A stretch of 11,886 bases of DNA. Origin: Chloroflexota bacterium (GTDB taxonomy: Bacteria; Chloroflexota; Ktedonobacteria; Ktedonobacterales; Ktedonobacteraceae). Location of the stretch: positions 1 through 11,886 of the forward strand of contig VBHI01000393.1 in NCBI GenBank assembly GCA_005881495.1. The letters run 5' to 3'. The translations under genes and the position numbers were made by a program. This document shows positions 1-7,060 of the stretch, in pieces. The first letter of the stretch is position 1. Every line of letters starts with the position of its first letter. The notes below the pieces were generated by a model. The model saw only the letters and a program-made list of their open reading frames with translations. It ran no database searches and was not told the origin of the DNA.

Positions 1-8
1 CTGCCCTC

Positions 9-27
9 TCTCGCTAAAGGAGCGAGA
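9..27. other. Short perfect stem-loop
   Basis: A 7-bp perfect inverted repeat (TCTCGCT / AGCGAGA) has a 5-nt AAAGG loop. No T-run follows on either strand, so it does not look like a complete intrinsic terminator. It lies upstream of the kinase gene and could belong to the end of a gene outside the window or to its leader. No function is assigned. Confidence 0.3.
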
Positions 28-194
28 CCCGAATTCTCAGTCGTAATTCAGCATGAACACAGCGCTATCTCATAGAGAGTGCGTATGCTTGTCTATAGGA
101 GTGAGGAGGGAAACACGACGTTGTGTACTCCTTCCTTGTCTCTACACTTTGCCTACCAAATAGCAAACCAGCTATCTGTTACAAGAAAGCATAG

Positions 195-200
195 AGGAGG
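195..200 (+). promoter_or_regulatory. Ribosome binding site that decides the kinase start
   Basis: AGGAGG lies 4 nt before the ATG at 205. It is far stronger than anything in front of the in-frame ATG at 79. The 42 residues between the two starts show no domain, and the membrane-domain N-terminus follows naturally from 205, so 205 is the preferred start. Confidence 0.75.
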
Positions 201-204
201 AAAA

Positions 205-2354
205 ATGTTCTCTGAACATCGTCAACACTGGTCCCACGCTTTGTATCCTCGCCTACAGCACTTTAGCGCATGGCATACGCGTGCAGCAGCACAACTTCCA
301 CGCTGGCGACATCCGCTTGTGGGGTATATTGTCGGTCTGCTGTTAGTCGCTTTCGGCCTGAGTATAGGACTTGTGGAAACGCAGGTTCAGTTCCCCTTTT
401 CATTTCCAGGCGTCCGGCTTCTGTTCGCAGTTGTGATCGTAGCTTTTCTCTGGGGAGCATTGCCAGCACTCTTCACGGTTCTGTTGAGCCTTATCGTGCT
501 TGATTACCTGTACGTCCCTCCCTTCGGAGTCATTGGTGGCTCTGGATGGAGCGGCATTCTACAACTCATCACCTTCGCAAGTGCCGGCATCGTTATCGCC
601 ATTCTCACTCATCAACGTGAAGCCGCCCGCATAAGGGCAGTGGTTGCAGAGCAAGAAGCCCTACTCCGTGCCAATGAACTCGCCGCTACCTTTGAAGCGA
701 TGAGTGATAGTGTCGTAGTCTACAACGCGCAGAGGCAGGTACGCTCCACCAATGCGGCAACGCGACGGCTCTTTGGTTTAGCCTCTCTTCCTTCTAAAGA
801 TCAGGAGCAGGCGAAACAAAAACTGCTTTTGCAAGCAGTCCACAATGATGCACAGGGGCACACCCTGCCAGAGAAGCAACAGCCGTTGTCTCGTGTGTTC
901 AAAGGGACGCTACTTACCGGAGAAAATACCGCCGATGTGCTCGTGCGAACAGCAGACGGTCGCGAGGTTGTGCTGAACATGAGCGCTGCACCAATCAAGA
1001 GTCAAACAGGAGCGATTGAGCGTGCCGTGCTGATCTACCGCGATGTGACAGCACGGCGCCAACTCGAACAGCGCACCTCTGAAGCGTTGCAGGCTATGCT
1101 CGCGATGGCTGAGGCCCTTGTTCAATTCCCCGAACATCTTGCTACTGACGAAGATAGAGATGAAGCCGCCTCTGCCCATTTGAGCAAAGAAGAACGCGTG
1201 GGGCAGCGTATGGTCGAGCTAACGCGTAGCGTAATTGAGAGCATGCATGTCGTAATACTCGCGGTCGTGCCAGAAGACGATACTGTGCGCCCAATCGCCT
1301 CCATCGGCTTCACTCCTGAGCAGGAGCGGGCATGGCGCGAGCAACTAGCGGCTTCTCCCCTGTTAGAGAGTTACATTACTAGCGAAGCGATGCTTGCCGA
1401 ACTCAAAGCCGACAACAGTATCGTCCTTGAAGGTATGACGTTGCCATTGCATACGCACGTCCTTCCCTATTACGTAGAGACGGTACTGGTTGCGCCCATA
1501 TGCGTGGGAAACCGTCTGGTCGGACTTCTTTGCGTCGATGATGGGAGCCGAGAACACACCTATTGCCTTCACGAGATGACCTTGCTCCAAACAATTGCTA
1601 GACTGACCGCTCTCATTCTCGCACGGGCGCAACTTTTGCGCGAACACGCCGAGGCATTGGCAAACGAACGCGCCTTGCGCAATACTCACCGTCGCATGGA
1701 AGAGTTCCTCGGCGTCATCTGTCACGAGTTGAAAACGCCCCTAACCGTCATGAAAGGCAGCCTACAACTAGCGGAACGCAAGGTCAAACGCCTCGTCGCT
1801 ACTGAAGCATTGTTGCCAGACGAGATGCGACGCTTTGCTCCTGTTCAAGCTTTGATGGAACGTGCGCGAAGTCAGGTTGTCATCCAAGACCGTTTAGTGA
1901 GCGATCTGTTGGATGCATCGCGTGTTCAAGCACAGACGCTCCGGCTGCTTCTGGCTCCTTGTAACCTCGTGAATATTGTCCAGGAAGCGGTCGAGGATCA
2001 GAGGCAGATAGACCCGTCGCGCACCTTGTATGCCCAATTTCCCAATCAGAAAGAGGTTCTGGTACATGCTGACGCCGACCGTCTCATCCAGGTGGTAATG
2101 AACTACCTGACCAATGCCCTCAAATACTCGCCGCCCGACCAACCTGTAGAGGTGAACAGGAGCGCGTCTGGGAACGCTTCTATCGTGTCTCGAATATTGA
2201 AGTGCAGCATGGCCCTGGCTCCCTGCATGTCGGTTTGGGCGTTGGCTTATACATCTGTCGCTCAATCATCGAGCGACATCAGGGGCAGGTAGGGGTAGAG
2301 AGCCGGGTCGGAGATGGCTCCACATTCTGGTTTTCGCTGCCCATTTGTGAGTAA
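205..2354 (+). pseudogene. Membrane sensor histidine kinase (DUF4118-PAS-GAF-HisKA-HATPase), frameshifted in the ATPase domain
   Basis: Sensor kinase of a two-component system, placed in the cytoplasmic membrane; no partner response regulator is visible. Numbered from the ATG at 205, residues about 38-135 form a KdpD-like DUF4118 block of four hydrophobic helices. A PAS domain (about 158-285, ending YRDVTARR) and a GAF domain (about 333-478) follow. The HisKA dimerisation domain carries the phospho-acceptor His507 in CHELKTPL. The ATPase N box is present (NYLTNALKYS, Asn633/Asn637). Just after the PPDQPVEV motif, near 2150, the frame breaks. The F box (WERFYRV), the G2 box (GLGVGLYIC) and the C-terminus (ending FSLPICE) continue in another frame to a stop at 2352-2354. 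About 20-25 residues holding the DxGPG G1 box are missing. The in-frame product stops at 2292 after 695 residues with an unrelated tail. It is probably unable to bind ATP normally. The family call is firm; loss of function is inferred. Confidence 0.88.
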
Positions 2355-2486
2355 CGACGTGACAATGCCGTAGCAGTGATATAAAAGCGATCCTCTCAGC
2401 ACCGTCTCAGGCTGTTCACAGAGAAGTTCACGCGAACGTGTTATGCTGGTAACAGCTTGAGAAACGGTTTTGTTTATTGAGGAAAG

Positions 2487-2592
2487 GGAATTGAACTCGT
2501 GGGAGCCATTTGGCTTTGGATTGGCTTTAATGAGTGGCGGGCCACTCCGCTTGTCAGGACAAGCCGGACAATCAGTGCATGAGGTTCATTCC
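2487..2592. other. Cluster of palindromes within a closing stem (candidate structured RNA or element end)
   Basis: Three perfect inverted repeats follow one another: AGCCA-TT-TGGCT at 2504-2515, GAGTGGC-GG-GCCACTC at 2532-2547, and GCTTGTC-AG-GACAAGC at 2549-2564. The last two are separated by one base and have the same design (7-nt arms, 2-nt centre), with centres 17 nt apart. An outer pair (GGAATTGAAC at 2487-2496, GTTCATTCC at 2584-2592) pairs over 9 bp with one bulge and encloses all three. Drawn as RNA, this is a closed multi-branch structure. It could equally be a pair of protein-binding sites or a decayed transposon end. No known RNA family is recognised. Confidence 0.4.
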
Positions 2593-2703
2593 AAAATCAC
2601 AGTAGGATCATTCTGCCAAAGGGTATTATTAGGCGCTCTGCACGAGGCCTTTTAAATAGCTTCCCTCAGTGTGTTCGGCAAATGGAGCGTGTTTTGCTCG
2701 TAG

Positions 2704-2746
2704 GCGTGAGGCTTTTTCGTGATAGGGAGGGGAAAGCTTCTCACGC
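2704..2746 (+). terminator. Imperfect stem-loop with T-rich tail, possible terminator remnant
   Basis: GCGTGAG plus GCTT (2704-2714) pairs with AAGC, two unpaired T, and CTCACGC (2734-2746), giving 11 bp with a bulge and a 19-nt loop. On the plus strand it is followed by TTCTTTCTCTATT. The tail is only partly T and the nearest plus-strand gene ended 350 nt earlier, so this is a weak call. Confidence 0.25.
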
Positions 2747-2867
2747 TTCTTTCTCTATTGAAGGTGAAATGGCAAACAAACACGCGAATGAAGAATAACC
2801 AAACTGTCAATTTTGTGGAACGGATGGTCCAAGTAGCCAGCACATCACGTGAAGAGGTCCACAGAGC

Positions 2868-3032
2868 CTATCCAGCATGCTCCGGTGGTTGAAGAAGTTC
2901 GACGCCATACTTCTGAGTGATCGCAACCAGTTTCTCGAGGTCTGGTGGACCACTAGGAGTCGCCGGAGCAGATGTGTCGGTAACAGGCTGCCCCATCTCA
3001 ACAAAGCAGTTCTCCAGTCCCGCTGGCGAGTC
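2868..3032 (-). pseudogene. Cupin-domain protein, C-terminal remnant
   Basis: These 54 codons plus TAG look like the tail of a cupin (RmlC-fold, quercetinase-like) protein. The fragment reads DSPAGLENCFVEMGQPV, then a Thr/Pro-rich linker, then LEKLVAITQKYGVELLQPP near the end. The 'PAG-F/L-EN-fF-E-G' strand followed by 'DLEKL..I..KYG-E-L-PP' is characteristic of this family. The metal-binding cupin motifs, which lie upstream in intact proteins, are absent. The codon at the break follows directly, and in the same frame, the TAA of the EEP-like gene at 3033-3035, so the 5' part of the cupin gene was replaced when that segment arrived. Not expected to be translated. The family call is from memory of homologues. 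Confidence 0.75.
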
Positions 3033-4109
3033 TTACCCACTCATCTGAAATCCAAAAAGCGTACCAATGCAATAATGATCAGCATTTGCAAAATCATAAA
3101 ACACATTATTTTCTATCACATCAAACCTCTGTAACGGTACAAACAACCCCTCAGCAGTAATCATAAATTCCCGGTAAAATTGATGATCCAACTTTCTCTC
3201 TCCCCATTTACCCCCTGTCGTGTCATCAATTGCATCGAAGACATCATCGATGATATTACCAGCTAACTTGAGCAAAGGACGCTTTTTCCCTATAAATTCC
3301 TGTTGAATACTGTGGGGAAGATTAGCGGTAACACTTATTTCCTCAGTTGCTTCCTTCACATCATCTCCGAGACCTTTTTTTAATGCATCGACACGGTCCA
3401 TTTGCCAGCGTGTTCCGACAAAACCGCGCGTATTGCCATCACCGCTGAATGTGACCAATCCTGCTCGTCCGCGAACCGACTCTACCACTTTCTGATCAAC
3501 AGTGATCCCTTGTGGGTCAATATCTTGCTGAATCAGTTTATCTACACCCCGTCTTGTCTCCAATGCCTGTAATCGGCTGACTTTTGCACTGATCGGAGTC
3601 AACCCGAGATCATAATGAAAACCAGTCGTCTCCAAATACCCCTGTTCACCGTTTGGTAAAACAAAATCATAACTGGTATTCACCGCAGCACGCTGATTTC
3701 TTCTCATGACATTTCGTTCAACGACCGGAAGATATATGACGCTCCGGGCACGAATGGGGAGATTTTTTGAAGAAACGGTGTATTGATCAAGACCTTTACG
3801 TATGAGGCCGTTTGATTCCTGCGGGCCATAGCGAAAAATGGTGACTTCATCTCCAAAGACATCTTCGAGCAGCCTTGTCATACCAACACTGTTATTTCTT
3901 ACTGCCCCTGCTTCCTGAAAATGTATGGCAAATGCCACACCATTCCGATGGGCACGCTGCCTCATTGCTTTGAGGATATTGAATGTTGGGGTATCACCAC
4001 GAAGTAATTGTCCTGCATTCCCGGAAAAAACCATGAGTGCAGGGGAACTATCTGTCGGGTGTTCAATTGTTAATATCCTACCCTTATTTTCTCGATTATG
4101 TCCTGCCAT
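3033..4109 (-). CDS. EEP-superfamily (DNase I/CdtB-like) nuclease or phosphatase, divergent
   Basis: A 358-residue protein with no close family that I recognise, but with conserved positions of the endonuclease/exonuclease/phosphatase fold in the right order. These are Asn31 at the end of strand 1 (MVFSGN), Glu66 in HFQEAG (Mg ligand; CdtB has QEAG here), His165 in TTGFHYD, Asp224/Asn226 in SGDGN (the GDxN motif), Asp308 in RKLDHQF (the 'r-l-D-y' motif) and Asp344-His345 in NADHY (the S-D-H motif). The fold cleaves DNA, RNA or phosphoester substrates using Mg; the substrate here cannot be read. It is longer than CdtB (about 270 aa) because of an insert of about 40-50 residues between GDGN and LDH. 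There is no signal peptide or membrane segment, and no CdtA/CdtC-like partner nearby. A GGTAGGGA element sits 9 nt before the ATG. The gene is visibly more AT-rich than its neighbours and lies between a cut cupin gene and an IS remnant, which suggests transfer. The fold call is inferred from motifs alone. Confidence 0.65.
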   Translation of the reverse strand: MAGHNRENKGRILTIEHPTDSSPALMVFSGNAGQLLRGDTPTFNILKAMRQRAHRNGVAFAIHFQEAGAVRNNSVGMTRLLEDVFGDEVTIFRYGPQESNGLIRKGLDQYTVSSKNLPIRARSVIYLPVVERNVMRRNQRAAVNTSYDFVLPNGEQGYLETTGFHYDLGLTPISAKVSRLQALETRRGVDKLIQQDIDPQGITVDQKVVESVRGRAGLVTFSGDGNTRGFVGTRWQMDRVDALKKGLGDDVKEATEEISVTANLPHSIQQEFIGKKRPLLKLAGNIIDDVFDAIDDTTGGKWGERKLDHQFYREFMITAEGLFVPLQRFDVIENNVFYDFANADHYCIGTLFGFQMSG

Positions 4110-4132
4110 GTTGTATGTCCCTACCTGAGCTT

Positions 4133-4138
4133 ATTATA
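4133..4138 (-). promoter_or_regulatory. Candidate -10 box for the EEP-like gene
   Basis: On the minus strand a perfect TATAAT lies 24 nt before the ATG at 4109. The best upstream partner, TTCAAA (4 of 6 matches to TTGACA), is 15 nt away, which is short. The inverted repeat TTGTAC-N9-GTACAA at 4167-4187 lies just upstream and could be an activator or repressor site. Confidence 0.4.
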
Positions 4139-4215
4139 TCACTGCTCGCTCACTTTGAATCGGGTTTTGTACCAAAGCTAAGTACAATCAGAGGTAGTGT
4201 ATTCCTTGCCAAGGG

Positions 4216-4530
4216 TTGAGAACCCCCCCCCCCTCTATGTCAAGAGGCACAAGCCGGAAAGGAAGAAGCAAAGTGAGAGGAGAGAAGGTGAAATGGGAGT
4301 CGAAGAAGGAAACGAGGAAGCAGCTGATGGAGCAGGCCAGCGCCATATATCAAGCCGAGAGTGCCGAAGAAGCAAGACAGCGTTTGACGGCCTTTGCCCA
4401 GCAGTGGCGAGCGCGAACCCCCCTAAACCGTGGCGACGCTTGAGCGCGATTTTGAGCAGACCATTGCGAACTCATCCGCACCACCTCGCTGCTGGAGCGG
4501 ACGAACCGCGAGTTATTTCGACTTTCTCAA
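4216..4530 (+). pseudogene. IS256 (Mutator)-type transposase, fragment near the C-terminus
   Basis: Remnant of a DDE transposase of the IS256/Mutator group. One frame (to about 4420) reads RKQLMEQASAIYQAESAEE, then ARQRLTAFAQQWRAR. A +1 shift gives TLERDFEQTIA (4436-4468). A further change of frame gives ELIRTTSLLERTNREL (from 4468), equivalent to the 'RTTNxLERLNRE' region near the C-terminus of IS256 transposases. Between TIA and ELI some 15-20 residues usual in the family are missing, so there is an internal deletion as well as indels. None of the catalytic Asp/Glu region remains. No terminal inverted repeats are recognisable. The exact 5' limit is uncertain: similarity starts by about 4280. 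An 11-C tract (4223-4233) lies just upstream. Confidence 0.8.
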
Positions 4531-4602
4531 TCTCGACCCTTAGCAAAGGATACGCTACCCATTTATTGCGGCCCTTGCGTTCCGATTATACCACCTGCTT
4601 CG

Positions 4603-5412
4603 CTATTCGCCTTCGGTAACCAGAGGGAGCGGTTCGTCATGCCCGTAAAATTTGCGTCCAAATCCCCTACCGCGCTCAGCCAGTTGCCCCTTTCTCTGCT
4701 CCACACGCCACTTGATTCCCCGCAGCATCTTTCTCGCCAGCACGAAATCGACCGGCCAGAAGAATGGACGCGTCAGCACCCGGAACAGCCGTGGCCCGTA
4801 GTTGACCCGTGTCCGCAGGATCAGCCGTGTCGTGCTAGCATCCACTTCGTTGAGGATGAACACCCAGCTAAACTCGCCGTGAATCTGCACCTTTGGGTTG
4901 TTACGCACAAAACCTGGAACGATGTAGCGCACATGCGAGTTGGAAGAGAGGGCAAGCATCCGGTTCTTCTCCAGGGCCGCGACAGTGAAGAAAGCCGTAC
5001 CAGGAGGCCCGTCGAGCACGATATCGCCGGCTGAGAGGTCCTGGAACTCTGCGATGATGCGGCCAGCACTTGGCTCCGAACGGATCGAGTATCCGGTCTT
5101 CTCAGTTCTGGACAAAAAGAACCAGAGCACCTTTTCGAACAGGCCATCCCACCATTCGGGATCACTGTACCAGCCGCCGCGATCCATACCCATCTGCACC
5201 AGCCATGGCCATACCTCTGCGGCAGCAGCCTGGATAGTAATGGCGTGGGTCGTTTCTACCATGGGATGCGGTATCAACTCATCTGCTGGCATTGGTCGAT
5301 GCACTTCGTCATCAGTTGCTCCCCAGCGACGCCCCAGGCGGCGTAGTAGTAACGCACCGGATGCCGCAGCGAGCAGGGTTGGAATCCCTGAATACAATAA
5401 CTTATTTCCCAT
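4603..5412 (-). CDS. SRPBCC (START-like) family protein with N-terminal membrane anchor
   Basis: A 269-residue protein. Residues about 4-22 ([19 protein letters not shown]) are hydrophobic and followed by RRLGRR, a likely membrane anchor with the domain on the cytoplasmic side. The rest matches the SRPBCC ligand-binding fold, with the family signature [17 protein letters not shown] at about residues 67-83, then a WWDGLFEK helix and a C-terminal helix around [11 protein letters not shown]. Such proteins bind hydrophobic ligands in a deep cavity; the ligand is unknown. The start is the ATG at 5412, preceded by AGGAG about 10 nt upstream. The open frame continues to 5586, but that part has no domain or good RBS. 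The gene appears monocistronic. Length and ends look intact. Confidence 0.85.
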   Translation of the reverse strand: MGNKLLYSGIPTLLAAASGALLLRRLGRRWGATDDEVHRPMPADELIPHPMVETTHAITIQAAAAEVWPWLVQMGMDRGGWYSDPEWWDGLFEKVLWFFLSRTEKTGYSIRSEPSAGRIIAEFQDLSAGDIVLDGPPGTAFFTVAALEKNRMLALSSNSHVRYIVPGFVRNNPKVQIHGEFSWVFILNEVDASTTRLILRTRVNYGPRLFRVLTRPFFWPVDFVLARKMLRGIKWRVEQRKGQLAERGRGFGRKFYGHDEPLPLVTEGE

Positions 5413-5658
5413 AGAACAGCCTCTCCTTTCGTAAGGGCCTGATTTATCGTGCCTCCCTCGAAGGGCCAGCAGATGAATGCAGCTCCATCGCTCCCGATTC
5501 CTGGCGCAGATACCCCTCCACCGTACAGTGTAAAACGTGGACGTCACGATGCCATCACAACAAGGGACTTCATGAACACGGAGCAATCACAAATTTGCTC
5601 CTCTTGAGACACTATCTGTTGCTCATGCACCTGGCTAACCCGAAGTGCAACATTTTTG
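5413..5658. other. Intergenic region upstream of the SRPBCC gene
   Basis: No gene is seen. It holds an inverted repeat, GGAGCAA-N8-TTGCTCC (5580-5601), and a short palindrome, CGTGGACGTCACG, around 5536-5548. Either could be a regulator site for the SRPBCC gene, but neither is tied to a clear promoter. Confidence 0.3.
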
Positions 5659-5769
5659 CTAAGCATCGGCCTGTTGCCGAAGCAATTCATCTTTTTGCGC
5701 CAGGGTCTTTTCTTCCTTCAAGAGTTCTTGAACCACTCTGGCCTTGAACGCTGTAGTATAACTGTTTTC
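5659..5769 (-). pseudogene. IS3-type transposase OrfA, N-terminal remnant
   Basis: The reverse strand reads YTTAFKARVVQELLKEEKTL, then AQKDELLRQQADA and a stop at 5659-5661. The start matches the first helix of the helix-turn-helix of IS3-family OrfA proteins ('Y-s-x-eFKa-vv-eal-keektlaqLA'). The recognition helix that should follow LAQ (LAxEYGVHPxQ) is missing, and the tail resembles the coiled-coil end of OrfA, so an internal deletion is likely. There is no OrfB, no start codon and no terminal inverted repeat. Not functional. Confidence 0.7.
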
Positions 5770-5882
5770 TCATCTTGCTTGCAGTATATCTTATTTCAGC
5801 CCCTTTCTGTGTTCATTATAGTGCCAGAAACAACAAAAAAACCTGAACAGGCTATGCTCTGTATGGCACGCTCATCTTATGT

Positions 5883-5888
5883 TATACT
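5883..5888 (+). promoter_or_regulatory. Candidate -10 box upstream of the small ORF and COG4705 gene
   Basis: TATACT (5 of 6 to consensus) lies 14 nt before the ATG at 5903, so a transcript would have a very short leader. No good -35 element is seen at 16-18 nt. It is flanked upstream by an AT-rich stretch from 5820 on. Confidence 0.3.
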
Positions 5889-5902
5889 GCTGAAGAAAAA
5901 TT

Positions 5903-6025
5903 ATGGACACGAAGGGGAGCGTGTCAGCAAAGCCCATCACTGAGAACACCTCGTTTCCCGGCGACAATCTTGATAGTCTCCGTGAGGATATTGACACGGA
6001 AAGCGCTGATCTATTCTGGATATAG
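5903..6025 (+). CDS. Small hypothetical protein (40 aa) upstream of the COG4705 gene
   Basis: An ATG-to-TAG frame of 40 codons beginning MDTKGSVSAKPITENTSF and ending ESADLFWI. The product is acidic and soluble, with no cysteine or membrane segment. It ends 32 nt before the GTG of the membrane protein, so the two could share a transcript and be translationally linked. The Shine-Dalgarno region is weak (GAAGAAAAATT). I recognise no family. It could be a true small protein, a leader peptide or chance. Confidence 0.4.
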   Translation: MDTKGSVSAKPITENTSFPGDNLDSLREDIDTESADLFWI

Positions 6026-6057
6026 AGCGCTATTGTTGTTAAGAGGAGAAGTAACAC

Positions 6058-6843
6058 GTGAGTAAAACCTTACTACACCCCCAACCTATGCATCTTGCAA
6101 TGCAAGCCATGAGAAAGGTGCCGGAAGTCACCATCTACTTCTGGATCATTAAATTGTTGTCGACAGCTATGGGCGAGTCAACGTCTGACTACCTGGTTTA
6201 TCACATCAACCCCTATATCGCGGTAGCTCTCGGAAGCATTGGCCTGATTGCCTCGCTGGTACTCCAGCTTTTGGTACGTCGATATGTCGCATGGATCTAC
6301 TGGTTAGCAGTCGTCATGGTTGCTGTATTTGGAACCATGGCTGCTGATGTTACACACGTGGTCTTGGGTATTTCGTATCTTGTCTCAACCGTGTTCTTTG
6401 CTGTCGCGCTTGCCGTTATCTTCGTTGTCTGGTATGCGAGTGAGAAAACGCTGTCTATCCATAGTATCAATACCCCTCGCCGCGAGATGTTTTACTGGGC
6501 TACTGTCATAGCGACGTTTGCCCTCGGTACCGCTGCTGGTGACCTGACAGCGGTAACCCGTGGTTTGGGTTACTTCTCCTCAGGTGTGCTATTTGCCGTC
6601 TTGTTTGCTGTCCCGGCTCTGGCTTACCGGCTGTTTGGTTTAAACGAGGTTGTTGCCTTCTGGTTTGCCTACATCATAACTCGGCCACTGGGCGCTTCGT
6701 TTGCTGACTGGTTCGGGAAGCCGTATCTGGGTGGTCTTGGGCTGGGTGATACACAGGTCGCCCTGGTCTTGACGATCTTGATCATCGGCTTTGTCGGCTA
6801 TTTGACAGTCACCCGCAAAGATATGAAGGGTGAACAACGGTAG
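6058..6843 (+). CDS. COG4705-family integral membrane protein
   Basis: A 261-residue polytopic membrane protein, about seven to eight helices, of the uncharacterised COG4705 group. Internal repeats are visible as a motif recurring after helices: STAMGESTSD (35-44), FGTMAADVTH (91-100), LGTAAGDLTA (156-165) and RPLGASFADWFG (209-220). Each is a small-residue run closed by an acidic residue, as expected if the motifs meet in the membrane and bind an ion or small substrate; that role is inference. The start is GTG at 6058, preceded by AGAGGAGA 8 nt upstream. The preceding 40-codon frame may be cotranscribed. The C-terminal tail is short and basic (TRKDMKGEQR). It seems intact. Confidence 0.85.
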   Translation: MSKTLLHPQPMHLAMQAMRKVPEVTIYFWIIKLLSTAMGESTSDYLVYHINPYIAVALGSIGLIASLVLQLLVRRYVAWIYWLAVVMVAVFGTMAADVTHVVLGISYLVSTVFFAVALAVIFVVWYASEKTLSIHSINTPRREMFYWATVIATFALGTAAGDLTAVTRGLGYFSSGVLFAVLFAVPALAYRLFGLNEVVAFWFAYIITRPLGASFADWFGKPYLGGLGLGDTQVALVLTILIIGFVGYLTVTRKDMKGEQR

Positions 6844-6845
6844 CT

Positions 6846-7007
6846 TCCCCCTCCAAAACACACCAGACGGTCGCACGGAACGTATCAGCGCGTTTCCGAG
6901 AAGAAAAGAAGTACATAAAGGAGTGGGTCAGCGTAGAACCAACGTCTGAAGAAGAATGGCTGGATCTTTCGAGAGAAGCGATGGCGTTTGTGGCTTCACA
7001 ACGGTGA
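6846..7007 (+). pseudogene. Orphan coding tail, unknown protein
   Basis: A frame without a start codon reads TVARNVSARFREEKKYIKEW, then VSVEPTSEEEWLDLSREAMA and ends FVASQR at a TGA (7005-7007). Its composition (charged, helix-forming, balanced) is protein-like, and it starts right after the COG4705 stop in another frame. It may be the C-terminus of a lost gene. No family is recognised. It lies between two convergent genes. Confidence 0.3.
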
Positions 7008-7060
7008 GTGGGAGTCGTGAGATACTGAGCCACTGCGGCCCTGAAGATGAGCAGGGGAAC

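Larger units (their letters stand above)
2355..2867. other. Gene-free stretch between the kinase and the cupin remnant
   Basis: I see no convincing protein gene here. A 61-codon open frame at 2470-2655 has no recognisable sequence. A 9-codon frame beginning MANKHANEE sits at 2769-2798 behind AAGGTGAA and may be the start of a lost gene. The stretch does hold a compact set of palindromes (2487-2592) and an imperfect long inverted repeat (2704-2746), which are listed separately. Confidence 0.5.

Noticed and set aside
79..204. Extended N-terminus of the kinase from the ATG at 79
   Set aside because: No domain in these residues and a weak RBS, while the ATG at 205 has AGGAGG at ideal spacing.
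1363..1725. 120-codon minus-strand frame inside the kinase gene
   Set aside because: It is an antisense shadow of the GAF-HisKA coding region.
3033..4109. Complete CDT toxin locus
   Set aside because: No CdtA or CdtC-like lectin subunit, no secretion signal and no other toxin gene nearby; only the EEP fold is supported.
5413..5586. 58-residue N-terminal extension of the SRPBCC protein
   Set aside because: The extension is Arg/Cys-rich without any motif; the ATG at 5412 has a good RBS and starts directly before the membrane anchor.
5656..5943. 95-codon plus-strand frame
   Set aside because: It is mostly antisense to the IS3 OrfA remnant; its composition is not protein-like and no start signal is seen.
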